In this document: positions 11,203 to 20,313 of the stretch, one piece after another
How positions within the stretch are numbered: position 1 is the first letter of the stretch
Layout of the letters: the number at the start of each line of letters is the position of its first letter
Assembly: GCF_001517405.1 (NCBI RefSeq)
Contig: NZ_LN907827.1
Location: 634,616-698,615 of the forward strand
Source of the DNA: Duffyella gerundensis
Lineage (GTDB): Bacteria; Pseudomonadota; Gammaproteobacteria; Enterobacterales; Enterobacteriaceae
Length of the DNA stretch: 64,000 nt
Reading direction: 5' to 3'
Translations under genes and position numbers: made by a program
The notes under the pieces: generated by a model
Told to the model about the DNA's origin: nothing
Seen by the model: only the letters and a program-made list of their open reading frames with translations
The model's database searches: none

Positions 11203-12278
11203 TGTTTGGCGTTCTTGACCGCTATATCGGTAAAACGATTTTCAACACCATCATGATGACGCTGTTCATGCTGGTGTCGCTGTCGGGCATTATCAAATTC
11301 GTCGATCAGCTGCGTAAAACCGGGCAGGGCGCTTACACCGCGCTGGATGCCGGTTACTACACGTTGTTAAGCGTTCCAAAAGATATTGAGATTTTCTTCC
11401 CGATGGCGGCGCTGTTAGGCGCGCTGTTAGGCCTCGGTACGCTGGCACAGCGTAGCGAACTGGTGGTGATGCAGGCATCAGGGTTTACCCGCCTGCAGAT
11501 TGCGCTGTCGGTGATGAAAACCGCGATTCCGCTGGTGATCCTGACCATGGCCATCGGTGAATACGTTGCGCCGCAGGGCGAGCAGATGGCGCGCAGTTAC
11601 CGTGCGCAGCAGTTGCTGGGCGGCTCGCTGATGTCGACGCAAAATGGCCTGTGGGCCAAAGACGGCAACAGCTTTATCTACATTGAGCAGCTGAAAGGCG
11701 ACAGCGAACTGGATGGCATCAGCATCTACAACTTCACTGACGATCGTCGCCTGAAAAGCGTGCGTTACGCCGCCACCGCAACATGGAACGCGGAACGCAA
11801 AGTGTGGGTACTGGCGCAGGTCGATGAATCGGACCTCAACGATCCTAAACAGATTAGCGGCAAGCAAACCCTGAGCGGTGAATGGAAAACCAGCCTGACC
11901 CCTGACAAGCTCGGCGTAGTGGCGCTGGACCCTGACGCGCTCTCGATTCGTGGTCTTTACAACTACAGTAAATACCTCAAGCAGAGCGGCCAGGAAGCGG
12001 GACGTTATCAGCTGAACATGTGGGGCAAGATCTTCCAGCCGCTCTCTGTGGCGGTGATGATGCTGATGGCGCTCTCTTTCATCTTCGGTCCGCTGCGCAG
12101 CGTATCGATGGGAACCCGTGTCGTCACCGGCATCAGCTTCGGTTTTGTCTTCTACGTGCTCGATCAGATATTTGGCCCACTCAGCCTGGTCTACGGCCTG
12201 CCACCGATTCTCGGTGCCATCCTGCCCAGCGCCGCGTTCTTCGCCATCAGCGTTTTCATGCTCCTCAAACGCCGTTAA
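11202..12278 (+). CDS. lptG: LPS export ABC permease LptG
   Basis: Partner permease of LptF in the LptB2FG lipopolysaccharide transporter. It has 358 residues (360 in E. coli), begins MFGVLDRYIGKTIFNTIMMTLFMLVSLSGIIKF and has the same layout: N-terminal transmembrane helices, a periplasmic domain around residues 130-260 and C-terminal helices (SVAVMMLMALSFIFGPL, ISFGFVFYVLDQIFGPLSL). It overlaps lptF by one base and is followed by a GC-rich hairpin. Confidence 0.95.
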   Translation: MFGVLDRYIGKTIFNTIMMTLFMLVSLSGIIKFVDQLRKTGQGAYTALDAGYYTLLSVPKDIEIFFPMAALLGALLGLGTLAQRSELVVMQASGFTRLQIALSVMKTAIPLVILTMAIGEYVAPQGEQMARSYRAQQLLGGSLMSTQNGLWAKDGNSFIYIEQLKGDSELDGISIYNFTDDRRLKSVRYAATATWNAERKVWVLAQVDESDLNDPKQISGKQTLSGEWKTSLTPDKLGVVALDPDALSIRGLYNYSKYLKQSGQEAGRYQLNMWGKIFQPLSVAVMMLMALSFIFGPLRSVSMGTRVVTGISFGFVFYVLDQIFGPLSLVYGLPPILGAILPSAAFFAISVFMLLKRR

Positions 12279-12284
12279 ATCACA

Positions 12285-12306
12285 ACGGGCGCCCTCCGGC
12301 GCCCGT
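12285..12306 (+). terminator. Hairpin after lptG
   Basis: Perfect inverted repeat ACGGGCGCC-CTCC-GGCGCCCGT six bases after the lptG stop. No strong T run follows, so it may stabilise the 3' end rather than terminate on its own. Confidence 0.55.
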
Positions 12307-12477
12307 ACTCACTCCCTTCCCCAAACTCAATCTCAACCCACATCGAACGTCATCCTCACAACCCAGCCCTCAAACGCCACCCGCACGTACCAGGCTCACA
12401 ATTCGCATACTCCCACCAATTTCACACTGCTCCTGAATTAGCCCTGAACTAACTTGTCAGGCGTTAAGCTTTTAATG

Positions 12478-12567
12478 TTTTCAGTCTTTTCAGTCTTTTC
12501 AGTCTTTTCAGTCTTTTCAGTCTTTTCAGTCTTTTCAGTCTTTTCAGTCTTTTCAGTCTTTTCAGTC
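12478..12567. repeat. 9-bp tandem repeat (TTTTCAGTC)x10
   Basis: Ten perfect copies in the lptG-yjiN gap. Confidence 0.96.
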
Positions 12568-12581
12568 TTTTTAGTGACTTA

Positions 12582-12626
12582 AGTGTCTTGAGTGTCTTGA
12601 GTGTCTTGAGTGTCTTGAGTGTCTTG
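12582..12626. repeat. 9-bp tandem repeat (AGTGTCTTG)x5
   Basis: Five perfect copies, separated from the preceding 9-bp array by 14 bases and followed by degenerate GTTTTTGG/GTGTTT units that lead into the dispersed repeat. Confidence 0.95.
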
Positions 12627-12652
12627 AGTTTTTTCAGTGTTTTTGGTGTTTT

Positions 12653-12957
12653 TGGTTTTGACCTGGTTTTTGACCTTGGGGAGGCATCACAAACGCCGAG
12701 GCAAAAGCATTTTCCAGGGCGAGCCGCAGGGATGCGGCGAGAGGGCGCGCTGAGCTGGGAGCGAATCGCGTCCGGTCCGTCAGGAAAACGCTTTTGCTGA
12801 GGGAACCCGCTTTAGCGGGCGGTTGTGCTTGCCGGATAGCCGGGGTGCAGGGGCGGGGCGCATGCCGCCCCTGCTCGGTCGGCCCGCAGGGCAGAACGAA
12901 ACAGCCGTTGACCTAAAGACCTTGACCTAAAGACCTTGACCTTAAAAGCCCGCCTGC
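12653..12957. repeat. Dispersed intergenic repeat, copy D
   Basis: Same element as at 3085-4300, in the orientation of copy C: GACCTTGGGGAGGCATCAC at its left end, AGCGAATCGCGTCCGGTCCG, CGGTTGTGCTTGCCGGATAG, GGGGTGCAGGGGCGGGGCGC, and GACCTAAAGACCTTGACC motifs at the right end. As at the first locus, a short tandem array abuts the GGAGGCATCAC end. Confidence 0.85.
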
Positions 12958-12983
12958 AAGGCAAAACGAAATGGCCCCAAACT

Positions 12984-14255
12984 CTATCCCCCAATCCACT
13001 GCGGCAACTGCGAAAGCAAATACAAAATCAGTCCGATCGTGCCACCGACCAGCGTGCCGTTAATGCGAATAAACTGCAGATCCTTACCGATATTCAGCTC
13101 AATCTGGCGTGACATATCGCGCGCATCCCAGCCTTTCACCGTGTCGCTGATATGGCGCGTCAGGAAGTTGGCAAACTCCGGCGCCACGCTGCTGGCGGCC
13201 TGTTCCATATGCTGATTCAGCGAGGCGCGCAGGGCGCTGTCATTAACCAGCGTTTCACCGAACCAGCGGGCACCGGCGGCAACCTGCTGGCGCAGCCGCG
13301 AATCCTCTTTATCCAGATCGGCCTTCAACCAGCCGCGCACATCCTGCCATAGCTCGCCGATATAGCGATTTAGCGCCTCATCCTCTTTAATCCAGCTCTT
13401 CAGCGTCTCTGCCCGTTCAACCATTTCCGGATCGTGCTTCAGCTTCTCAATCAGCCGTTCTACCGCGCGGTTGAAGCCCAGCCGCACTTCGTGACCGCTG
13501 TTCTGGCTGACATCATCAAGGATCGAGTTAACCGCATTGGCAACCAGATCGGCGCTGTGCTCGCCCAGCCATTCAGTGGGCAGCATCTTCGCCTTCATCG
13601 GATGTTCACGCTTCAACCAGCGGACAATTTGCCGGGCAATCTGTTCACGCGTACCGGGCCGGTTAAGCAGCGCCAGCAGCTGTTCCACCGCGGCATCCAG
13701 CAGCGCCTGATGGCGATTGTTTTTGGTCAGACTTTCCAGAATCATCGCGCCCGACTGGGTTAAATCGACCTTATCGATAGCGGCATGCACCGCCTTGCGC
13801 ATAAAGCGCTGAATGCGCGCATCGTCAGTGAGATCGAGGAAGCCGCGCATCAGCTGCAACAGGTGATAACCGACCCGTTCGGCATTAGCCGGCACGCTCA
13901 GCCAGTTCGCCACAATTTGCGCCGGATCGTGCCGCCGAATCAGCTGTAGCAGCGACGGTGTATCGAGGAATTTCTCCTGCACAAAGCGTCCGAGGTTCTC
14001 ACCAATGCGATCTTTATTACGCGGAATAATCGCCGTATGACGCGAGATAAACGGCACCGGCACGCGACGAAACAGCGCCACCACCGCAAACCAGTCCGCC
14101 AGTGCGCCGACCATCGCCGCTTCGGCCACCGCTTTGATGCCGCTAACCCAGATACCCGGGGGTAAAAACAGGGTTACCACAAACGTTGCCGCCGCCAGAC
14201 AGAGCAGCAGCAGGGCAATGCGCTTAACGCGTTTCAGTTCAGTTTCTTTATCCAT
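12984..14255 (-). CDS. yjiN: DUF445 family inner-membrane protein YjiN
   Basis: A 423-residue DUF445 protein close in length and sequence to E. coli YjiN. It has an N-terminal membrane segment ([21 protein letters not shown]) followed by the family signature [21 protein letters not shown] and [21 protein letters not shown], a long helical middle region, and a C-terminal membrane segment ([20 protein letters not shown]). The function of the family is unknown. It stands alone, converging on the repeat region beyond lptG. Confidence 0.92.
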   Translation of the reverse strand: MDKETELKRVKRIALLLLCLAAATFVVTLFLPPGIWVSGIKAVAEAAMVGALADWFAVVALFRRVPVPFISRHTAIIPRNKDRIGENLGRFVQEKFLDTPSLLQLIRRHDPAQIVANWLSVPANAERVGYHLLQLMRGFLDLTDDARIQRFMRKAVHAAIDKVDLTQSGAMILESLTKNNRHQALLDAAVEQLLALLNRPGTREQIARQIVRWLKREHPMKAKMLPTEWLGEHSADLVANAVNSILDDVSQNSGHEVRLGFNRAVERLIEKLKHDPEMVERAETLKSWIKEDEALNRYIGELWQDVRGWLKADLDKEDSRLRQQVAAGARWFGETLVNDSALRASLNQHMEQAASSVAPEFANFLTRHISDTVKGWDARDMSRQIELNIGKDLQFIRINGTLVGGTIGLILYLLSQLPQWIGG

Positions 14256-14900
14256 AGAGAGAGTTTAGCGCGTCCTGTGAGCGGTAGAGGTGTCCGGCTC
14301 GTCGTGAAAAGGTGATTACTGTTTTATCACCCCGTCGTCGGTAGCCATTATTTATTACCTGGCCTGAATAATAACCGCTGGGCAACGGAATATCATTATT
14401 TGAGCATAATCGAATATAAGTGATGAAATCTGCGTGAATATCAGCCAGCAAAAATGGGTAAAGCCGCTGTAACCGGTTTAAACAATTACGTCTTGCACGC
14501 TTTTTATAGTGTTAATTGCATTGCGCTAAATTTATATATTTGCGTTTATTTTGTTAATTTAGTGTTGCTTTTCGGCGTTTCAGCTGTTTAAGGCAATGTG
14601 ATTTATTTTCATAGGTTTAATGTGGGTATTATTTCTTTCAGGAATCATTTAAGCGCGATTTACCGCTGCGCTGACGGATAAAACCTTCCTCACTTAATTT
14701 TCCCACATTTTATTCTGCCTTTACCGCCGAATCGTTCAATGCGCTAAAAGGCGATCTGCATGCTTTCTTTATGAAAAACACTTTGAATTTTATTATTACA
14801 ATTTGAAATGTCTGTATCCCTAAGATTGCCGGGATGTTTACCGATTATAACCCCAATTAACAATTGAATTACTTTCCTGGCATGTGAGAGCCGTGTACTG
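14256..14900. other. AT-rich intergenic region before dehydrogenase operon
   Basis: About 645 bp, clearly richer in A+T than the flanking genes, between the divergent yjiN and the gluconate dehydrogenase operon. It should hold the promoters of both. No gene-like ORF, tRNA or repeat array was found; a 67-codon minus-strand frame near its left end overlaps yjiN and has no ribosome binding site. Confidence 0.6.
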
Positions 14901-15629
14901 ATGCTTCTACAAAAAGAAACCTCCAGACGTAAATTTCTGATGGGGTCGTTAATGGCATTGCCATTAAGCGGCCTGATTTATAAAGGCCTGACCGCCGCCC
15001 AGGCAGCCGAAATGGCTGCACCCGAATTAACCGACTATAAACCCATCTTTTTCAGCGCTGAGGAGTGGCAATTTATCCTCGCCGCCTGCGATCGTCTGAT
15101 TCCCGCCGGTGGTAAAGGCAAAGCGCCTGGCGCACTGGAAACCAACGTGCCGATCTTTATCGATCAGCAGTTGCATACCGACGACTTTGGTAAAGAGATC
15201 TACATGGCCGGGCCGTTTGACCTGAATGCGCCTGCCACCATGGGTTATCAGATCCCTTACTACCCACAGCAGATCTACAAAGCCGGCATCAAGCTGGTAG
15301 ATCAGTGGAGCCAGAATACCCATCAGCAGCCGTTCCATGCGCTGACGCAGCAACAAAAAGATGACGCCCTGACCCAAATGCAGAAAAACGGCATCGATTT
15401 CGCCGCGCTCGGGGAAAGCAACATGAAGTCGTCGCACCTCTTCAGCCAGCTGCTTTCTGATACCAAACACGGCTATCTCTCCGATCCGATGTACGGCGGC
15501 AACAAAGGCATGAAAGCCTGGATTGCCATCGGCTTCCCTGGCGCGCGCGCCAGCTACATCGAATGGGTGAAACAGCACAACGTGCCGTATCCACTCGGTC
15601 CGATCAGCGTCAAGGGTGAGCGCGCCTGA
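14901..15629 (+). CDS. Gluconate 2-dehydrogenase subunit 3 family protein (small subunit)
   Basis: Small subunit of a membrane-associated, periplasmic sugar-acid dehydrogenase. The 242-residue product has a twin-arginine signal, SRRKFLMGSLMALPLSGL, consistent with Tat export of the folded complex together with the FAD subunit. Mid-protein sequence such as EWQFILAACDRLIPAGGKGKAPGALETNVPIFIDQQL is typical of the gluconate_2-dh3 family. It is the first gene of a three-gene operon followed by the GMC flavoprotein and a triheme cytochrome c. The exact substrate (gluconate, 2-ketogluconate or another polyol acid) cannot be fixed from sequence. Confidence 0.9.
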   Translation: MLLQKETSRRKFLMGSLMALPLSGLIYKGLTAAQAAEMAAPELTDYKPIFFSAEEWQFILAACDRLIPAGGKGKAPGALETNVPIFIDQQLHTDDFGKEIYMAGPFDLNAPATMGYQIPYYPQQIYKAGIKLVDQWSQNTHQQPFHALTQQQKDDALTQMQKNGIDFAALGESNMKSSHLFSQLLSDTKHGYLSDPMYGGNKGMKAWIAIGFPGARASYIEWVKQHNVPYPLGPISVKGERA

Positions 15630-15675
15630 TCGGCGTGCCGTCTCTCTCCGTTTTTGCATTTTTACAGGGTTTACA

Positions 15676-17445
15676 ATGGCACAGGTAACTAAACCAGAAG
15701 TCGACGTCGTAGTCTGCGGCCTCGGCTGGGCGGGCTCGCTGATGAGCATCGAGCTGGCAATGGCAGGACTCACCGTTCGCGCACTGGAGCGCGGCCCCGA
15801 TCGGGGTTACGACGATTTCGCCTATCCAAAACCGGCTGACGAATACGCCTATAACGTCCGTAATAAAGTGTTCGCCACGCCCGCTGAAGCCGCGGTCACC
15901 GTGCGCTACAACGTCGGCGAAACCGCACTGCCGACCCGCAAGTGGGGCGCCTTTGCACCAGGCACCGGCGTGGGTGGCGCAGGTCTGCACTGGACGGCGG
16001 TACTGATCCGTCCAACGCCAACCGACATCAAGCTGAAAACCTACGCCGATCAGGCGTACAAGCCGGGTATTCTGCAGGAAGATATGCGGGTGATGGATTT
16101 CCCGTTCAGCTGGGACGAGATCGAGCCGTACTACGACAAATTTGAAAACATCTGCGGTCAGTCGGGCAAAACCGGCAATCTGCGCGGCAAAATCCTGCCG
16201 GGCGGAGATCCCTTTGAAGGCCCGCGCTCTAACCCGTATCCGCTGCCTGCGCTGGACGACACGCTGAACAACACCATGTTCGCCGAAGCGGCCACCAAAC
16301 TGGGCTATCATCCGTTCCCGAACCCGTCAGCCTGCGTATCGCGCGCCTGGACCAACCCTTACGGCAACCAGATTGCACCCTGTAACTACTGCGGCTACTG
16401 CAGTAAATATCCGTGCCTGAACTACTCGAAAGCCTCGCCGCAAACCGCGGTCATGGATTCTCTGAAGCGCATGTCTAACTTCTCTTACGAAGTGCACGCG
16501 GAAGTGATCAAAGTGGTGCTGCACGACGATAAGAAAACCGCCAAGGGCGTGATCTACATCGACGAAAACGGCGACGAGTGCTTCCAGCCAGCGAAGATTG
16601 TTGTGCTCAGCAGCTTCCAGCTCTACAACGTGCGCCTGATGCTGCTCTCCGGCATCGGCAAGCCTTACGATCCGGTCAGTGAAGAGGGCGTGGTAGGGCG
16701 CAACTATGCGTTCCTGAGCAACGGCGGTGCGACGCTGTTCTTCAAAGATAAAAACTTCAATCCGTTTGCCACCGCAGGCGCCACCGGCCAGATGTTTAAC
16801 GACGTTTCGCCAGGCAACTTTGATGGCCCAGGCCTCGGCTTCCTCGGCGGCGCGAAAATTCACAGCTCGCAGGCCACCGGCACGCCAATTTCCACCTCAC
16901 TGCCAAAAGGCACACCAAGCTGGGGTACCGGCTGGAAAGAGGGCATGGAAGAGTGGTACGGCCATTCGATGAAGATCAGCATCACCACCACCTGCCAGTC
17001 TTATCGCGATATCTATCTGGATCTCGATCCGAACTACAACGATGAGCATGGCAATCCGCTGCTGCGTATGACCTTTAACTGGAAACAGAACGAGCTGAAA
17101 CTGCAGCAGTATCTGAAAGGTGTGGTTGGCAACATCGCCAAAGAGCTTAACCCGGACAGCATGAGCATGAGCTTCCTGCCGATGGAAGCGAACTTTGACC
17201 TGACCAAATATGTCTCGACGCACAACGTCGGCGGCGCGGTGATGGGCGACAACCCGCGTACCTCGGCGCTGAACAAGTATCTGCAAAGCTGGGATGTGCA
17301 TAACGTCTTTGTGCCGGGCGGCAACGCCTTCCCGCAGAACTTCCAGGCGAACCCGACCGACACCATCGGCGCGATTACCCTGATGGCGGCGCAGGCGATC
17401 AAAGATCAGTATCTGAAAAACCCCGGCCCACTGGTACAGGCATAA
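15676..17445 (+). CDS. GMC-family FAD dehydrogenase, gluconate dehydrogenase-type large subunit
   Basis: Catalytic flavoprotein of the periplasmic dehydrogenase complex. The start at 15676 (MAQVTKPEVDVVVCGLGWAG) puts the dinucleotide-binding motif at the N-terminus; an in-frame start 60 bases earlier adds an unlikely extension. Features are the FAD-binding GLGWAG near residue 20, a cysteine cluster CNYCGYCSKYPC near residue 240 of the kind that binds an iron-sulfur centre in this subfamily, and the C-terminal GMC region HNVGGAVMG...NAFPQNFQANPTDTIGA. It has no signal peptide of its own and is presumably exported with the Tat-tagged small subunit. Electrons go to the downstream cytochrome. Confidence 0.92.
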   Translation: MAQVTKPEVDVVVCGLGWAGSLMSIELAMAGLTVRALERGPDRGYDDFAYPKPADEYAYNVRNKVFATPAEAAVTVRYNVGETALPTRKWGAFAPGTGVGGAGLHWTAVLIRPTPTDIKLKTYADQAYKPGILQEDMRVMDFPFSWDEIEPYYDKFENICGQSGKTGNLRGKILPGGDPFEGPRSNPYPLPALDDTLNNTMFAEAATKLGYHPFPNPSACVSRAWTNPYGNQIAPCNYCGYCSKYPCLNYSKASPQTAVMDSLKRMSNFSYEVHAEVIKVVLHDDKKTAKGVIYIDENGDECFQPAKIVVLSSFQLYNVRLMLLSGIGKPYDPVSEEGVVGRNYAFLSNGGATLFFKDKNFNPFATAGATGQMFNDVSPGNFDGPGLGFLGGAKIHSSQATGTPISTSLPKGTPSWGTGWKEGMEEWYGHSMKISITTTCQSYRDIYLDLDPNYNDEHGNPLLRMTFNWKQNELKLQQYLKGVVGNIAKELNPDSMSMSFLPMEANFDLTKYVSTHNVGGAVMGDNPRTSALNKYLQSWDVHNVFVPGGNAFPQNFQANPTDTIGAITLMAAQAIKDQYLKNPGPLVQA

Positions 17446-17449
17446 GCGA

Positions 17450-18715
17450 ATGAAATTGTTGAACCTTAAAACCTTTTTTCTCGCCAACGCCATGCTGCTG
17501 GGCGCGGTTTCCGTGCAGGCACAGGCGGAAGATGAGGCGCAGCTGATCAAGCAGGGCGAATACCTTTCCCGGCTCGGCGACTGCATGGCCTGCCACTCGG
17601 TCGCGGGCAAGCCAGCCTATTCCGGCGGTCTGGCGATCGATTCCAATCTGGGACGGATTTACTCCACCAACATCACGCCAGATAAAGAACACGGCATCGG
17701 TAACTACAGCGAACAACAGTTCAATGATGCGGTGCGTAAAGGCGTGCTGCCGGACGGCACCGGCCTCTATCCGGCAATGCCGTACCCTGATTACGCCAAA
17801 ATCAGCGACGCGGACATGCACGCGCTCTACACCTACTTTATGAAAGGCGTGCAGCCCAGCGCCGAACAGCCGCCGGAAACCAGCCTGAGTTTTCCGTTCA
17901 GCCAGCGCTGGGGCATGCGCTTCTGGAACTGGGCATTTACCAGCGACAAGGCGTTCAAACCTATTGGCGGCGCTTCGGCTGAGATCAACCGCGGTGCCTA
18001 CATCGTTGAAAGCCTGGGCCACTGCGGTAGCTGCCACACGCCACGCGGCCTCGGTATGAATGAGAAGGCGCTGGACAGCGGCGACGGTGATTTCCTTGCC
18101 GGTGGCAACCTCAACGGTTGGGAAGTGCCATCGCTGCGCGGTTTACCACGCTGGAACGAGAAAGAGATCGTCGATTACCTGCAAACTGGCCGCAACGATA
18201 AAGCGGCGGTGGGCGGTGAGATGACGTCAGTGGTTGAGCACAGCAGCTCACACATGACCGACGCCGATCTGCAGGCGATTGCCGCTTACCTCAAGTTCCT
18301 TGGCGGTAACCCACCGCTGCAGGCTGGCGATGCTAACGCGGCGCAGGCCACCGAAGCGAAACTCACCGCGGCGAAAAACCTCAGCGAAGGCGAGCGTCTC
18401 TATCTGGATAACTGTGGCGCCTGCCATTTTGTTACCGGCAAAGGCGCACCGGGCATCTTCCCGGAGCTGGATCAGGCAACGCTGGTTAACGCAGGCGATC
18501 CTACCGGTTTGATTCACACTATCCTGGTCGGTGCGCAGCAGCCTTCTACCGAGAAGGCGCCATCCACGCTGGCGATGCCGGGCTTTGGCAATCGTCTGAA
18601 CGATGATGAAGTGGCGAAGCTGGCGACCTTTGTGCGTCAGGGCTGGAGCAACAAAGCACCGGCAGTGACCAAAGAACAGGTAGCCGAAGTGCGCAAATCG
18701 TTGCATCACGAGTAA
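17450..18715 (+). CDS. Triheme cytochrome c subunit of sugar-acid dehydrogenase
   Basis: Membrane-bound electron-transfer subunit that passes electrons from the FAD subunit to ubiquinone. The 421-residue product has a Sec signal peptide (MKLLNLKTFFLANAMLLGAVSVQAQA) and three c-type haem sites: CMACH at 45-49, CGSCH at 192-196 and CGACH at 322-326. Each is followed downstream by a plausible axial methionine, for example MPYPDY and LAMPGFG. It starts 4 bp after the dehydrogenase stop and ends the operon, with a strong terminator after it. Confidence 0.93.
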   Translation: MKLLNLKTFFLANAMLLGAVSVQAQAEDEAQLIKQGEYLSRLGDCMACHSVAGKPAYSGGLAIDSNLGRIYSTNITPDKEHGIGNYSEQQFNDAVRKGVLPDGTGLYPAMPYPDYAKISDADMHALYTYFMKGVQPSAEQPPETSLSFPFSQRWGMRFWNWAFTSDKAFKPIGGASAEINRGAYIVESLGHCGSCHTPRGLGMNEKALDSGDGDFLAGGNLNGWEVPSLRGLPRWNEKEIVDYLQTGRNDKAAVGGEMTSVVEHSSSHMTDADLQAIAAYLKFLGGNPPLQAGDANAAQATEAKLTAAKNLSEGERLYLDNCGACHFVTGKGAPGIFPELDQATLVNAGDPTGLIHTILVGAQQPSTEKAPSTLAMPGFGNRLNDDEVAKLATFVRQGWSNKAPAVTKEQVAEVRKSLHHE

Positions 18716-18732
18716 TCGAGCATGCAATAAAC

Positions 18733-18760
18733 AAAAGGGACGCCGAGGCGTCCCTTTTTT
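18733..18760 (+). terminator. Terminator of the dehydrogenase operon
   Basis: AAAAGGGACGCC-GAG-GCGTCCCTTTTTT: a perfect stem with T run on both strands, placed between convergent genes, so it may serve both the cytochrome gene and yjjA. Confidence 0.92.
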
Positions 18761-18784
18761 ATTCACGATGATCGGGTAAAGCGA

Positions 18785-19300
18785 TCAGGAGATGAAGTTC
18801 TTGCCCTGCTTCAATACCACGTTGCAGGCTTTGGTTTTTAACTTCTCACCGAGCTGCGTATTGCCGAGGCTTTGCAGGTTGAGCTGCTGACCGTTGCCGG
18901 TATTCAGCAGGCCGGCGATGCCCTGTTGATAATCGGTTTTCTGTTCCTGCGCGGCAGGTGCGCTCAGGCCGAGCTTGCTCAGCACCTGATCTTTCACCGA
19001 CTGCACGTTGTTCTTCACGACGTTGTGCTCAACGCAGTACTGCATGATGCCTGCGGCGTTGGTCATGCTGTTGGAAGCCACGGTTTTATCGCCGCCGTTA
19101 AGCAAGCTGCTCAGTGACGACAGCGACAGGCCACCATTCTGAGCCGCCGTGGTGCTGCCGGTGTTGCTGGTGTTGTTCTGCTGGCTGAGCTGCGTAGCGG
19201 CGCTGCTGAGCTGATCCTGCCAGCTTGCTGCTGAAGCGCTGCCTGCAACCAATAGCGCGGCCGCTGCCAGACTTGTTAATGTGCGTTGTGCGTATTTCAT
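18785..19300 (-). CDS. yjjA: DUF2501 family periplasmic protein YjjA
   Basis: A 171-residue exported protein of unknown function. The signal peptide MKYAQRTLTSLAAAALLVAGSASAA ends at a standard AxA site. The mature part has a Gln/Ser/Asn/Thr-rich stretch (QLSQQNNTSNTGSTT) followed by the conserved DUF2501 region NAAGIMQYCVEHN...VLSKLGL...LLNTGNGQQLNLQSLG and a C-terminal KTKACNVVLKQGKNFIS with two conserved cysteines overall. It matches E. coli YjjA in organisation. Confidence 0.88.
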   Translation of the reverse strand: MKYAQRTLTSLAAAALLVAGSASAASWQDQLSSAATQLSQQNNTSNTGSTTAAQNGGLSLSSLSSLLNGGDKTVASNSMTNAAGIMQYCVEHNVVKNNVQSVKDQVLSKLGLSAPAAQEQKTDYQQGIAGLLNTGNGQQLNLQSLGNTQLGEKLKTKACNVVLKQGKNFIS

Positions 19301-19857
19301 ATCAACCTCAATGGACGTATCAGCGCAGGAACGGCGCGCTCAGAAATGCTGAGACGACATCATACGTGAGAAGTTCATTCAAAAATGCCTGCGGCGGCGG
19401 TTTTAAGACGCGTCCTGGAATGTGTTGCCGATGCGCTTATTTACTATTTAATCAGCCGTTTCTCCGACAAGGTTAATTAGCCCTCTTGTGTTGTAGTTGA
19501 TATTTAGCGTTAAGCGTTTCAAAGAAGGTGAATATTAGTCGGAATGCTCCTGGTATTAACGATAAAAAAGCACGCCACGGCCAGTTAATATTACCGTCGC
19601 CTTGAATGTGACTGGCAGTGGATTTTGATTTTAATGATTAAAAAACAAAGTCTTGTGTTATTTATCTGCCGCTTCGCTTAGTGATTTTATGACTAAGTAT
19701 TTCCACTGTTAGCAAGATGTTTTTGCGTTTTTTTACTTGGCAAGTCGCAATCTTTGTCTAGCATTAATAACAACGCAGCGACGTGTTGCAGCGAGATAAT
19801 ATGTATCGTGTCGGTGTAAAACGTTATTTAAATCAGCGGTAACTAACGGGAGAATAT
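19301..19857. other. AT-rich intergenic region before DUF2382 genes
   Basis: About 557 bp without a supportable gene. It is rich in A+T in the 19500-19830 part, and must hold the divergent promoters of yjjA and the DUF2382 pair. AACGGGAGAATAT just before 19858 is the ribosome binding site. Confidence 0.55.
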
Positions 19858-20286
19858 ATGGCCGGGCAGCCTGAAGAAACACAGCGGCAGCCTGATATTC
19901 ACGACGCCGATGACGTTGTGCTGAATCGCGTTGAAGAACAGGTTGAGCTCACTAAACAGCGAGTAGTGGATAGTCATGTTTCAGTTACCCGTTCGACTAT
20001 CGAGCAGCAGGAAGTGGTCAGTACGTTACTGAACAAGGATCGCGTTGAGGTTAAGCATGTACCGAAAATGCAGTACGTCGATGAGATGCCAGCAATCAGG
20101 GAAGAAGAGGGCGTAATGATCGTGCCGGTAGTGGAAGAAGAGATTCACATCATCAGAAAGTTGGTGTTGAAAGAGGAGTTACACATTCACAAAGTGCAGG
20201 AAACCGTGCCCTTTGAAGAGGTGGTAACACTACGTAAACAGCAGGTTCAGGTAGAGAAAACCAAAGCGAAAGAGAACGATCGGTAA
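19858..20286 (+). CDS. DUF2382 (YsnF/AvaK-type) stress protein
   Basis: A 142-residue, highly charged protein made almost entirely of a DUF2382 domain, with the typical alternating pattern (VVLNRVEEQVELTKQRVVDSHVSVTRS, VMIVPVVEEEIHIIRKLVLKEELHIHKVQETVPFEEVVTLRKQQVQVEK). DUF2382 proteins are linked to general or osmotic stress in other bacteria; no enzymatic function is known. No signal peptide or membrane segment. It is 27 bp upstream of a second DUF2382 gene, so the pair is probably an operon. Confidence 0.85.
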   Translation: MAGQPEETQRQPDIHDADDVVLNRVEEQVELTKQRVVDSHVSVTRSTIEQQEVVSTLLNKDRVEVKHVPKMQYVDEMPAIREEEGVMIVPVVEEEIHIIRKLVLKEELHIHKVQETVPFEEVVTLRKQQVQVEKTKAKENDR

Positions 20287-20313
20287 TAACAGCCCAACAG
20301 AGAGGAATTTATC

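Noticed and set aside
14248..14451. 67-codon minus-strand ORF upstream of yjiN
   Set aside because: It overlaps the yjiN start, lacks a ribosome binding site and shows no recognisable sequence.
15610..16311. Long antisense ORFs over the flavoprotein gene, and similar ones over valS and hsdM
   Set aside because: Reverse-strand shadows of GC-rich coding sequence; composition and lack of start signals argue against genes.
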